DNA from: Gloeopeniophorella convolvens
Taxonomy: Eukaryota > Basidiomycota > Agaricomycetes > Russulales
DNA length: 64,000 nucleotides
Reading direction: 5' to 3'
NCBI GenBank assembly: GCA_022496205.1
Contig: WTXD01000002.1
Span: 62,001 to 126,000 of the forward strand
Shown here: one piece after another, positions 1 to 10,627 of the stretch
Layout: each line of letters opens with the position of its first letter
Numbering within the stretch: the stretch's first letter is position 1
Translations under genes and position numbers: made by a program
The notes under the pieces: generated by a model
Database searches by the model: none
What the model saw: only the letters and a program-made list of their open reading frames with translations
Told to the model about the DNA's origin: nothing

Positions 1-298
1 TTTTTATACTAAGTACGAGTTTACAATAAAAGCAGTCTCATTGGGTGCTGCGCACGCTTGACAACCGTGCGCGCGACACTGACGGAGGGAGAGGAACAGC
101 GAGGCAGCGGGGACGGCTCGGGTACGCGCGCTGCGATCTCCGATCGCAACATATGGTCTTCACGACGGACTCGTGGCTGGTTCCGCCTTACATGGGGCCT
201 TTCAACCAACTTTCAACTCCAATTCACATCTGCCACACAGCTATATAGCGCAAGTCCAAGGCCCTCCTATTCGCGCCAGCTTCGCCGTTATTCAAGCA

Positions 299-970
299 AT
301 GTCAGAGATCGTCAATCCCACCCTTCCTTCGCCAGCTTCTGCGTCTCCCGAGGTAGAATCGGCTGAGGACCGAAGCCAGCGTGAGCGAGCGGAAGAAATT
401 GCCATGCAGCAGATGTTGCGGTCAGTATGTATGTTTTAATTTACTGTTTGACTTAAGTTATCCATAAACCCATTCCGTCCGTAGAAATCCAAGCAAAATA
501 TGCCAATAAAATTGCTACCGGCTGACCTGAACTCGGGGTTCGGTCCCAGAAAACCTCGCCTCCACTGGTATGACATCGGTTTCAACCGTTAAGTTCACCT
601 CATGGCCCGCGCGAAAAGGCATGGTTTCTGGCCAGAGGGTGAAGAGATGAGCGAACCGAGCAAGCTGGCCATGGCACGATACTTGGCTGAAGATCTACTG
701 AGAGCGCTGACTGATTGGCCCCACACCGAGATGCGCGTTCCCTACGCGATGGACCACGAGCGCATCATCGGCATCTACTCGAGCTACTGGGTCAATGAAA
801 GGGTCCTCGGCGCGCGAGCGCAAGCTCGGGTGTTAGACGCGATCAGGAAGGAGCTTGGGGTGAACAACGAGCCGCTGTGGTACTTCGACGGACTGGACTA
901 TGACCCCAGTTCACTCAGGCCGTTCCGCAAGTCAAGTGAAGAAAGCCAGGAAGGAAAGCGAGAAAGGTAA
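299..970 (+). CDS. hypothetical protein, 3 exons, about 187 aa
   Basis: I do not recognise this family. The best model joins exons 299-424, 485-587 and 636-970. The first intron starts GTATGT and ends GTAG (60 nt). The second starts GTTAAG and ends GCCAG (48 nt) and removes an in-frame TAA at 590-592. The exon sum is 564 nt, a whole number of codons. The N-terminus is acidic and rich in Glu, Arg and Ser. The C-terminal exon is charged and probably helical, with a Trp/Tyr-rich stretch (EPLWYFDGLDYD) and a Lys/Glu tail. No signal peptide or membrane segment is visible. A shorter alternative would use only the open stretch from 602 to 970. The lack of recognisable relatives and the gene-poor setting suggest a lineage-specific gene. 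Confidence 0.4.
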
Positions 971-1823
971 TACACCCTCCAGTGCACATGGTGGTATATC
1001 GTTTCATGTTCGCATTGCAGCTGCCAGATCTCAGCCGGTCACCGCTAGTAGTTCCAGGATCGCCTGCACCAGTAGTCGACTGTGAGCGCAAGGTGGTGGG
1101 GTGTGATCGTGCAAGCGACGATGGGCCTGACTTTGGTATTCTTCTCGTTCTGCGCCGCGCTCATTGCGGAGTGCTCTTTTCTTGGAAAAGTGGTTTCCTC
1201 CGACAGGCCTTGCGGCGTTCCATAACGCAGGTACTGATAATACAGAATGTATTTTCTGCGCAAAGGGAACGAAGGAGACTGAGGCATAAGATGTCGGTCC
1301 AACGAGCCAAAGCGCGGCGACATGGTTCTACCGTAGATTCTGCAATCGGTGGAGGTCCGGAGGGGTCAGGCCACTGGCCAGTTCGTGGATGTGGTATCGA
1401 AGTAAACACCGGTTGCCACGATGGGTTGTAAGAGCGCTAGAAGCGCTCTCTCTAGTAGATCCCGTCAGCAGACCCACCTGGCACAGGTATGCGCCCGCGA
1501 TGGGCGACAGCCGCATACATGCTTGCCGCGATGCATCGTTGGCGCCGCCTACGTAAATATTCGGTCACAAGCTTAAGCACAAGACGCGAGCTCTAAGATG
1601 TCGCCGATACTATCTGGGATGTCGCTGTTTTGTTCCCCGCGCAGGTGCGACCTGCGCGCCAATCGCCTTCGACGCTCGGCCGGGCGGTGGAAATGCACGC
1701 GCGGCGCCCGCGACAAGTGTGGATCGATATACGAGAGTAAAAACGCACCAGGAACCTCCGCCTCGGGTTATATATGTACCACTGACGAACAGGCATCGAC
1801 TGAGGTGATGTTGCGATGGGCAA
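971..1823. other. intergenic, no supported gene
   Basis: Open frames here, the longest about 149 codons on the plus strand from 982, have no recognisable domain or convincing splice signals. I see no RNA gene. Confidence 0.5.
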
Positions 1824-1880
1824 GGCGGCTGAGCGCTGAGCCCCAGTGGGAACACCGGGCAATCAAATCGAATCGGAGCG
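1824..1880 (+). repeat. left arm of a long inverted repeat
   Basis: About 57 bp that reappear in inverse orientation at 3558-3613. A core of 35 bp (1839-1873) is identical in the two arms. Outside the core the match continues with a few substitutions and one 1-nt gap. The arms enclose about 1.8 kb, including a decayed gene, so they may be the terminal inverted repeats of a DNA element. That reading is inference, because no transposase is visible. Confidence 0.6.
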
Positions 1881-2494
1881 AAGCAGAGCGAATGAGTAGG
1901 GCCAGAATCGAAATAATATCTCGCGCACGTGTTATGTTCGAATGCGGTCGAATCCGATTGGCCGTCCTACGTTTTGATTCGGTCTGATTCCTTCGTGTAC
2001 CAAGCTCTCACCCTAGCATGCAGCACGTCGTGCTTTGCTTTGTCCCGCTGCGCGAGCCCAGCACTCTGTTGCAACAAGACTTGGCGAGTCCCGACTCCCA
2101 CTGCGTCCAACTTGGCATCGAACTCAGCGAGTCTGCCCTTGGTTTCGACTTGGTGGCAATTGCCTTGTGCGTGATGCATTCCACGCGATCCGCCGCCCCC
2201 GCAACATCACAGCAGCCACGAAAATATAAGTAGTATGGCCCTCTGTACCTCTCCAGACCCCACCAATGCCCCCGCCACCCCCTAGAGGTCCTTCCCAAAC
2301 GGTGGGGTACATCCTCCCATCTCCTGACGACTTTGATATGTGCTGCCCATATCTCTGCTCGACAGCACGCTGATTATGCCACTGACCCTTGGTCCCCGTT
2401 TGGCATGCATGTGGTGAGGTACACCCTACGCATATACCCCCAAGTACCTTCGCTGGCCCCATTGCTGGCCCCATGCTACCACCCGCTCAGCTAA
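1881..2494. other. interior of inverted-repeat region, no intact gene
   Basis: The first 120 bases are rich in GAATCGAA-like words, as is the matching stretch near the right arm. On the minus strand near 1967-2179 a short open frame reads like a charged helical segment (LAEFDAKLD), which might be a coding remnant, but it has no family I can name. Confidence 0.35.
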
Positions 2495-3110
2495 TCAGAG
2501 CCCCACGCCCTCGACCTCGTCTTTGGCCTTGCGCTTGCCCACGCAGAGCTCGCCCTCGGAGAGAGTGCGTACGCGTGCGCATGCGAAGAGCTGACCGACC
2601 GATTGACCCGTGCATCGCAGTGTGCTCGCGCAGGTCGATGCCCAGGTCGTGCACCCCGAGCCATATTGTCCCTTTGAGGGTATGCTCTCCGTCTACGCCA
2701 GGCTCTCGCCCGTGGCTGCGAACGAGTTCGAGCCCGGCCGGTACGCGCGCCCACCTTGCTGCCCTGCCCGCACAGATCTTGACGACTTCTGCATAGGTAA
2801 AGCAAAGAGGAGGTCACCCTCACGCATATTCCTTCCGCCGCGCACCGCGATCAACCTTGAGATGCTCTGCATCCCGCCGGCGAGTGTGCGCATGCCCTTC
2901 CCTCCCCCCCTGCCCACTGACAAACACACACCCAGGTGTGGCACGTCCGCCTCGCTCTACACGTCCTCATGTGCACGGATGCCGGCAATACGCTCAACAC
3001 TACCGTCCTTGCAGGTGCCACCACGTTGTAGTACTTCCGCCAGCCCAATGCGGAGGTCGTTGGGTGTGCTGTGATGCAGACACTGCACGCGCCGGAAGCC
3101 CGAGACGATA
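2495..3110 (+). pseudogene. decayed exosome subunit RRP45 (EXOSC9) gene
   Basis: Three blocks in order match the RNase-PH-fold exosome subunit Rrp45. Block 1 (about 2495-2567) reads like the family's LTFG..LG..ECALG strand. Block 2 (about 2619-2740) contains VLAQVDAQVV, PFEGML and LSPVAANEFEPGR. Block 3 (about 2855-3100) contains INLEMLCIPP, then VWHVRLALHV, DAGNTLNTTVLAG, YFRQPNAEVVG and TLHAPEARD. The usual family text at these places is LCI.AG..VWHLRL, DAGN..D...LAG and HFRRPDVEVVG. A TAG stop interrupts block 3 just before YFRQPN, and the blocks do not splice in one frame. Intron-like GT..AG spans remain between them (for example one ending CACCCAG before the VWH block), so this is a DNA-level copy and not a processed one. 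It lies wholly inside the inverted repeats at 1824 and 3613. The family call is from memory of conserved motifs. Confidence 0.6.
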
Positions 3111-3557
3111 CATGGCCAGTACACGGACGCCACGCAAGCGGCCTGGTAGGTGCGTCGCTCCGCAATTGCCCCTACACACACCTCTACAAAATGCCTATCC
3201 TCGGCAGGGCTTTTTCTCCAACGTGTAACGTTACTAACTTTGTACGGCGCAGGTGGGATTACTGGCTGGACCGGACCGGACCGGACTTGGAACAGACGAG
3301 AGGGGATCGGAATGAATAAGTTAGAATCCTGTCGAATAGAGTAGGTAGAATAGAATACAAAAGAATACCCTACAATGTATACTGTAGAGCATACAAACTA
3401 ATTCCATTTCATTGTTTCTAATTGTTCCGCATATCTATCTGATTCGATGGGATTCGATATGCGGGGTGAACATGCGTGCAAACCTGACCTAATCATATCT
3501 AGGGAGAGTGCACATTTTCGAATTGAATCGTGGGATTCGATTTTTCTCGTTTTATAC

Positions 3558-3613
3558 CGCTCCCATTCGATTTGATTGCCCGGTGTTCCCACTGGGGCTG
3601 AGCGTCGGCGGCC
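3558..3613 (-). repeat. right arm of the long inverted repeat
   Basis: Reverse complement of 1824-1880, with a 35-bp identical core. A possible 3-bp flanking duplication (TGA) can be read if the element ends at GCCCCAGT, but the true ends are uncertain. Confidence 0.6.
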
Positions 3614-4106
3614 CGTTGATCGAGATCACTCAGATCACTCTGGCAAAACGGCCCACTCTGCCGGACGGCCCGGATCTCTACGACCCACGTCACAACCGTG
3701 CATGGGGCAGAACATGACAGAACCGTTTAGAATTTAGAACCCTACCCAAATTTCACGCAACCTGGGCCCCTTGGATGCCCATCGTTCCACAGGGACAGCC
3801 TGAGCAGGGCATTTGTGGCCCTCGACCCACGCGATCCCAAGACACCATGCCCATAGCGAGCGGTGACTCAAGCAGACTGTCTCGTTTGTGTATCGTAACT
3901 AAGCCTACATCCAACGTCTAGCCTCGACTTCCCGTGCATCACGCGCCGCAACGCTCCAATGCGCGCGTGCACGATGGACACACGCTCCTCGGTTCGCCGC
4001 TCGGCTGACATGCATGCACGGAAATGTACGGAAGGGGGGGAAACAGTATCGTATAGAACACGGTGATTTGATGCCGTTGGTAATGAAAATGTGAGTGAGG
4101 GTAATA
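3614..4106. other. intergenic, 3' side of the Ran gene
   Basis: No gene seen. The stretch next to 4107 is the 3' untranslated side of the minus-strand Ran gene. Confidence 0.5.
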
Positions 4107-5244
4107 TTACAGGTCGTCATCCTCTTCCGGAAGAGGGACAGCCTCGGCCTAGTCAATCACGTCAGAATGACACGGAAGAGGGTGGCAGGCATCCGCACCT
4201 GTGCCAGCTCTCGGTTGTACTGCTCAATCAAGGCAGGGTCAACCTGGACCTCAGCGGGCGCAAGGGCAGGGGCGGCAACAAACTCCAGAGAAGGGTTGCT
4301 GTATTTTGCGTGAGCTAATGAACGATCGAAAACGCCAAAACGCCACTCACCCAACCAACTTGCGAGCGAGCCACAGGAAAGGCTTCTCGAAGTTGTAGTT
4401 GGACTTAGCGGAAATCTCGAAGTATTGGATACTCTTCTTCCGGTGGAAAGTGACGGTGGCCGTCTTGACTTTCCGCTCCTAGATCCACGATAGGAAAGAT
4501 TAGGCACGCGTCGGATCAAGGGCAATGGGTCGAGGGCATCGGCAAACACACCTTCACGTCGACCTTGTTGCCGCAGAGAACGATTGGGATGTTCTCGCAG
4601 ACGCGCTCAAGATCGCGGTGCCAATTCGGCACGTTCTTGTATGTGATGCGGGCGGTGACGTCGAACATAATGATGCCACACTGGCCCTGAATGTAGTATC
4701 CATCACGGAGGCCACCAAACTTCTCCTGGCCGGCAGTGTCCCAGACGTTGAAAACGATGGTACCGAAGTTGGTAGAAAAGGATAGCGGGTGGACCTCAAC
4801 ACCGAGGGTGGCTGTGCGCGTGGCGGCTCGCGTGAGCACAGGCATGGACGCGTCGCCGTGGGATCCTCGTGTCCCTTTGGCGCGCAGGGAAGCAGGGAGC
4901 ACCTACCGATGTACTTTTTCTCGAATTCACCAGTCAAGTGGCGCTACAAGGGCGATCCTTGGATCAGAGGACGATCAAGGGCGCAGGGTGAGACGCGACG
5001 CTTACTTTCACGAAAGTGGTTTTTCCAGTTCCTCCGTCACCGACTACGCGTCAGACACGAGATGAAATGGAGCGCGTCGATGCGGATGAGAGGGAATGAG
5101 TGGCGAGGCGGGATCACGAATCGATCGCAAAAAGAGGAGGAAAAAAGGACGAATGGTGAGTGGCGCGTGTTGGGGGGATCAGATGTTGCGATGGAGCTCA
5201 CCAAGGACGAGCTTGAAGGTTGGGATGGTCTGCTGGTCGGACAT
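4107..5244 (-). CDS. Ran-family small GTPase (Gsp1/Spi1), 215 aa
   Basis: Ran drives nucleocytoplasmic transport and spindle assembly by cycling between GTP and GDP across the nuclear envelope. Seven exons: 5202-5244, 5006-5043, 4907-4943, 4552-4811, 4351-4478, 4199-4298 and 4107-4148. They sum to 648 nt, or 215 aa plus stop, matching the usual 216. In order: [14 protein letters not shown] start, P-loop GDGGTGKTT, switch I ending in [10 protein letters not shown], switch [20 protein letters not shown], the NKVD guanine-specificity motif, the [14 protein letters not shown] segment, and the Ran-specific acidic tail ending DEDDDL-like (EEDDDL). Ran lacks the prenylated C-terminus of other Ras proteins, and this protein lacks it too. 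All key residues are present, so it should be functional. Confidence 0.96.
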
Positions 5245-7366
5245 TGCTATGGTCTAGTGGAAGAGAGAGAGAAGTGAGAGAGATGGAGGGAGGAAGCAAG
5301 CTGCACCAAGTCGAATGCGCTTGCCACGGGCCAACTCGTCAAAACCGTGACTCGTGGTAATTGGTTGGTCATCACTACATCTTATCTAATCGGATCCACA
5401 AGCGCACCGGCCACACTGACATCCACCGCGGCCCACCGCCAGCACTAAGCCAGCACTTTGTCCGACTTGTCTGACACCTTGGGGCCGCCGCGTGATCGTT
5501 ACCCAATCTTCTCTGTGCCTGAAAAAACCGAAACTGTTCTGAAGATGCGCTGTTCGATGCATCAACGGAAGCTGTTGTGCTAGAACAGAGTCATCTTGCA
5601 CCTTGTGCTTGTCTTCAACCTCGTGCTCTTCAGCATCCCTCCCATGTCTATATAGACAAGAGCACCACTATCCTGCGCTGAGAGAAAACGCTCTCCCAAT
5701 CACATCGACGCCTACCACGATATGCTCGCACCTTGCCGGCTCTCTTCAGACTCGTTCCAGCTTGAAGTCCCGTCTCGTCGTTATTCCCCTGCATCCCAAG
5801 CAATCAGATGTAGGAGTTGAGAGTGATGGTTTGGGATGTGTGCATCAGCCTATCGGGGTAATGACTTGGGTGCGACTATGCGCGCACCCGACCTTGCCCC
5901 CAGACGATAAGTAATTCTCTCTTTCACGAACCGAAGACTCCCATGATGACTACGACCCGTTGACCGTCAATGCCTCCGCCAGCCGAGCGCGGGGAACCGC
6001 ATCTCCTGCGGATATAGCTGAGGAAGCGCCGAGGAACAGAGGCTCGATAGCTGCGGCTCAGACATCACGGCATCATCGCTGGCGGCCCAACTCAGATGTC
6101 TCCGCGGTTCGGATATACATAAGTAGCTCGAGCGTCTTTATGTAGCGGGAGTGCGTGTGTTTTGCACTTCGGCTGACTCACCCACGCAATGTAGCGATTT
6201 GGAGGTCGGCGCATTGAATGAGCGCGCTGATTTAGCCGCCGCAGAAGCAGAGGCAAGATATAAACTCGGAATCAAGAGAGAAGCGCGTCGTTCAAGTTTA
6301 CCTAGGGGCGTCGTGCAGACCTGTTTCCCTGCAGCTGCCGAAGCTGGCACGATGAAGTAGTCAAAGCAACCACCAATTGACGGCCAGCAGCCAGGGCTCA
6401 GGACGCTTCGGCAAATTAGACTCGAGCGATCAAGCGTATGCGACAAAGCAAGCAGCCGAACGAGGCCCAGGCTGACCAACTGCCAGCGCCCGGAACATGG
6501 ACACGCGCCGGTTCCGTGCGCAATATCGGACTGGTAGCTTCGGGCGAGAAGGCGCAGACGACCCACATTGCCCGCTGCGGCGAGGGGAATCCTGGTCGAA
6601 GTGGGAAGGATCTGTACAGTCAGCGGCGTATGACGGCTAGACGGCGGCAGCGGCGGCGGCACACACGTGCGTGATAGAAGAGGGTCTGCTATCCCGTGCA
6701 CAGAAGAAGCTTTGTAAAATTTACATGGGCGTGATGTGCCAAAAGGTGTCATCGCCGTGGTCGAGTGGGAGTCTCACGAGCGTCATAGAGGGTGTGCGAG
6801 TATTGGGGTGGGACCCAGACAGTCCCTGGTGGAGATCATGAACCGGGGGTTACCAAAGGTACAGCAGCGTACACGTGGGGCCAGGTGGCATCACCGGTGG
6901 TCTTGTGGTCTTGTTACTTATAGAGAGCGGCCGTTCGGGGCTGCGGATTGAAATATGGTGGTGGCCGCGGCTGCGTCATTGGTCGGCAGCTCTGTCAGCT
7001 CTGTCGGGTCTAGAACCGATATACTTGCGGGCCCGCAAATAGACTGGGTACGTAGGTAGTGCAAGTGTAGCCAAAGTCGGTCGGTGGCTTGGGACGATCG
7101 AAGAGCAATCTGGTCATTACGCAAAGCCGACGGCCGGCTGAGACAGGGCACGCTCGATGTGCCGTAATGCCGGAGCGAATCTGACATACGCGCCTCTGCG
7201 ACTCTTTCGGCCTCCAGCCCGCAATCAAAACTCTCCAAAATATATATCCCACATATCCTTCACCAGATGGCTCCCGCCTTTCTTCGCTCGCCAGCCATCC
7301 CTACTCCCTTTCCCCCCGGTGACGAAAGAGCTTTCCTGCCCCGTTCCTGGCTGGCTCTAGTTCCCA
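5245..7366. other. long intergenic region between Ran and the MFS gene
   Basis: No gene could be supported over 2.1 kb. A 204-codon minus-strand open frame (6138-6752) has no domain and unconvincing composition. A short plus-strand frame near 6200-6360 looks helical (ALNERADLAAAEAEAR) but has no clear start or splice sites. Confidence 0.45.
7239..7248 (+). promoter_or_regulatory. TATA-like box upstream of the MFS gene
   Basis: AATATATATC lies about 120 bp before the ATG at 7367 in otherwise GC-balanced DNA. Position and sequence suit a core promoter element. Confidence 0.35.
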
Positions 7367-10090
7367 ATGGCCGACGCTCAACAACAGCCCTCCCGCCCTT
7401 CCCACGACGAGAAGATCCCAGCCGCCACTGAAACTGACCATGCGTCCCCACCTGCACACGAAAAGCGCAAGGCCGGTGCGTCCTGGAAGGCAGGCGAGCA
7501 GCATGTTCTCCCAGAAAACCGCCTTTGGATCGTCTTCTCCGGCCTCATGTGCTGCATCTTCCTCGCTGCCCTCGACCAGGTGCGCGCTTCTTCACGTTTC
7601 ATCCTTCAGCTGATCTCATCCGGTTAATCATTAACAATAGACAATCGTCGCGACTGCGCTACCTACCATCGTAGAGAAACTCGGGGGAGGCAAGAACTAC
7701 AGCTGGGTCGGCAGGTACGTCGTACGCCAACCCGTCTTGGCGCAGACAACATAACATAACTTCAATTCGATCACTACCCCAGCGCTTACCTCCTTGCAGC
7801 GAGTGCATTATCCCCGCTGTACGGGAAACTCTCCGACCTCATAGGCCGAAAACCCGTGCTCTACACGGCCATCTCCATCTTCCTCGTGCGTGCCGGCTGC
7901 CGCGTGCTCCTGCCGCGCATATCTTCTGATAGCTATATTTGTCATCGTTCTTCAGCTCGGTTCTGCACTTTGCGGCGCTGCGCAGAGCCTGACGTGGCTG
8001 ATTATCTGCCGTGCCGTACAGGGCATCGGAGGTGGTGGCATCATCCAGCTTGTGCAAATTACCATTTCCGATATCGTGTCCCTGCAGGAGTGCGTCGTGT
8101 CTCGGCTTCTGTTTCCCATGGCTGCGCATGCTGACTCGCTTCGCTTCCTGTAGTCGTGGAAAGTATAGTGGCCTGCTCGGTGCAACATGGGGGATTGCTA
8201 GGTGCGTAGCATTGCGTTTCGCGTAGCCGAGTCACGTATCTCACGCTTCATAGTGTTGTGGGACCCCTGCTCGGAGGTGTTTTCACTGACCATGTGTCCT
8301 GGAGATGGTGAGCGCGCATATATGCTGGTATAGGCGATCGTAGCGCTAACGCGTTTTCTCAGGTGCTTTTGGATCAACCTGTATGCGTTGCCTTTTACCC
8401 AATCTTGCGTCGTCTGATCGGAGCCGCAGGCCCACTGGCGGCATTGCAGGTTTCATCCTGTTCTGGTTCCTCAACCTCAACCCACATCGGGGCATGACTC
8501 TGCGACAGCACATGGCGCAGTTCGACTTCATTGGCCTGGGCCTGCTCATGGCTGGCGTTGTCTGCGTCCTACTCGGCCTGAACAGTGGTGAAACCAATTG
8601 TGCGCGTGAATTCGCAATCTAGGCGACCCGCGCTTACTAACGGTTGGGTTGTAGGGTCGTCTTCAGAAACCATCGCACTCCTCACGGTAGGATGCGTATT
8701 GCTGGTCATCGGCGCTGTCAACGAGATATACACCAAGCGAGCGCCGATTATCCCCCCTCGCTTGTTCAAGGTCGGTCGCCGCTGTCATAGGCGGTGAAGA
8801 TGTCCTTGCTAACGCCGCAGCGTAGACACGGACAACGGGCATCATCCTGGTCTCGTGCTTCCTCCACGCGATAGTGTTCTTCGCGGGTGCGCTGCGCTCC
8901 CTCCGACTTCTCTGGCGGGATGCTGATCGTGTGGCAGGGGCGTACTACCTCCCGTTGTACTTCCAGGTCCTCGGATCGTCCGCAACGGGCGCCGGCGTAA
9001 AGTAAGTCCGAGGACGATGGTTCCGCAGGACTTGGGCTCATAGTTTTAGGATGATCCCCTTCTCCCTTGGTGGTGCTGTGTTTTCTGCTGCGGCTGGTAT
9101 CATCACTAGCCGCGTCGGGGCCTACCGCTACACCATCTGGTTTGCGTGGGCCATCATGATCCTCGGCTGGGGCTTGATGACTACGCTGGATGACCACTCT
9201 AATGCGTGAGTAGGAGTGACAATGCTACTCCGCCTTTTCTGATGACTTGCTGGAAGCGCGGAGAAGGCACTCTATCCCCTTGTCACCTCAATCGGTGTTG
9301 GCTGTCTGTTCCAGGTACGGCTGCGGCAGTGCGTCTCTTGTCGAAACGAGCCTTCACTCAACCCAACGCCTCATAGACGCCGCTCATCGCCCTTCAAGCC
9401 GCGATGCCGCTCAAGGACATGGCAACCTCGACTGGCGCCTTCGGCTTCCTCCGGTGCGCCTACTTTCCTCCCTCTCTGGTACCCTTCGCGTTTTCTGACC
9501 TGCGCCACAGGACGATGGGCGGTACGGTCGGCATCTCGGTCGGCCAGGCGATCTACACGAGCATCCTGAAAAAGAAGATCAAGAAGATCCCTGATCTGAG
9601 CGGCTTCGACACTTCGCCTGCCGCCCTTGCCGAGAGCGTGCGCACGCTCAAGCAGCTCGGCGTAAGTCCCTCCCCTGCGGTCCTCTTATGTGCGCGCAGA
9701 AACTGACTGCGGGTATGCAGGAGCCGGAGAGGTCACAGGTGATGCATGCATATTCGCAGGCGATCAGCACGATATGGATCTTCAACACGCCCCTCGTGGG
9801 CGCCGGGTTCATTATGGGTGCGTGCATCATGGGCTGCCATCCGTCGATCGACATGAGTGCTGACGAGGCTTTTGCAAACAGTGCTCTTCATCAAGGCGTA
9901 TACGCTCAAGCGCACGACGGTGCAAAGCGGCGGGCAGCCCAAGGCGGACGTCGAGGCCGGCGCTGCGCCCGCGGCAGAGGCCGCTGAGATCGAGGAGGCG
10001 GACGCGGGCGATGAAAAGTCGGAGGGCCGCGAGGGCACGCTACAGGGCGAGCGGCACGATGACGAGAAGAGCCGCGAGGACGTGGTGTAG
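7367..10090 (+). CDS. MFS drug/proton antiporter, DHA2 (14-TM) type
   Basis: Plasma-membrane or vacuolar efflux transporter. The gene is broken by many short introns, with spliced length near 590 aa. A polar N-terminus of about 45 residues ([16 protein letters not shown]) precedes the first membrane helix ([20 protein letters not shown]). The DHA signature follows: [11 protein letters not shown] in helix 1, motif [14 protein letters not shown] between helices 2 and 3, [10 protein letters not shown] in helix 4, and motif C VVGPLLGG in helix 5. Later hydrophobic blocks reach [15 protein letters not shown]. The tail of about 75 residues is hydrophilic and rich in Glu, Asp and Ala and probably cytosolic. 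The family exports toxins, antifungals or own metabolites, and the substrate cannot be read from sequence. The next gene downstream encodes a 2OG-Fe(II) oxygenase on the same strand. Confidence 0.9.
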
Positions 10091-10627
10091 TGGTTCTATT
10101 CTTTGGTTCTGCGCGCACAGACTGGAGACGGATGGGGAGCCCTGACTTAGATGCGGATGATGATCTGAGTGTGTATCATGAATCTACGCGCGGCAACGAG
10201 ATGTGACGCGAGCGACGTACGTATGTACGCGATGGTAGCATATAGTTTAGTAGTCTACCTATGGATACTTACTGATATTGAGGCAGTCGCCGGATGCATA
10301 TGCAATATTGCACTTTTCTGTTCTTGTCGACGCTGAGGTGCGAGTCGGAAATGGCAGAAGTACGCGGGCCGGGGTCCGGGGAGTTTGTAGGCGCCGAGGA
10401 GATGATATGATCTGGATCTGGACTCTGATTACGGACGAGGTCGGTTGATCACGCTGCGGTGGGAGCGAGCTCGCGAACGGTGCGCGGTATCGCGTCATCC
10501 CGCGCGGCGACCCGTGCATCATCTAGCAGGCGGTGTGCGTACAAGACCGAGTCATCCCAGTGCTCTCGAGCAGCGACGTGCCCATCAAGCGACACAGCAC
10601 TACTTAGCAGAGAGCACATACTACACC

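Noticed and set aside
2495..3110. Processed (retro-copied) origin for the RRP45 pseudogene
   Set aside because: Intron-like GT..AG stretches are still present between the homologous blocks, which a reverse-transcribed copy would lack.
6138..6752. Minus-strand 204-codon frame upstream of the MFS gene
   Set aside because: No domain, no plausible splice context and atypical composition.
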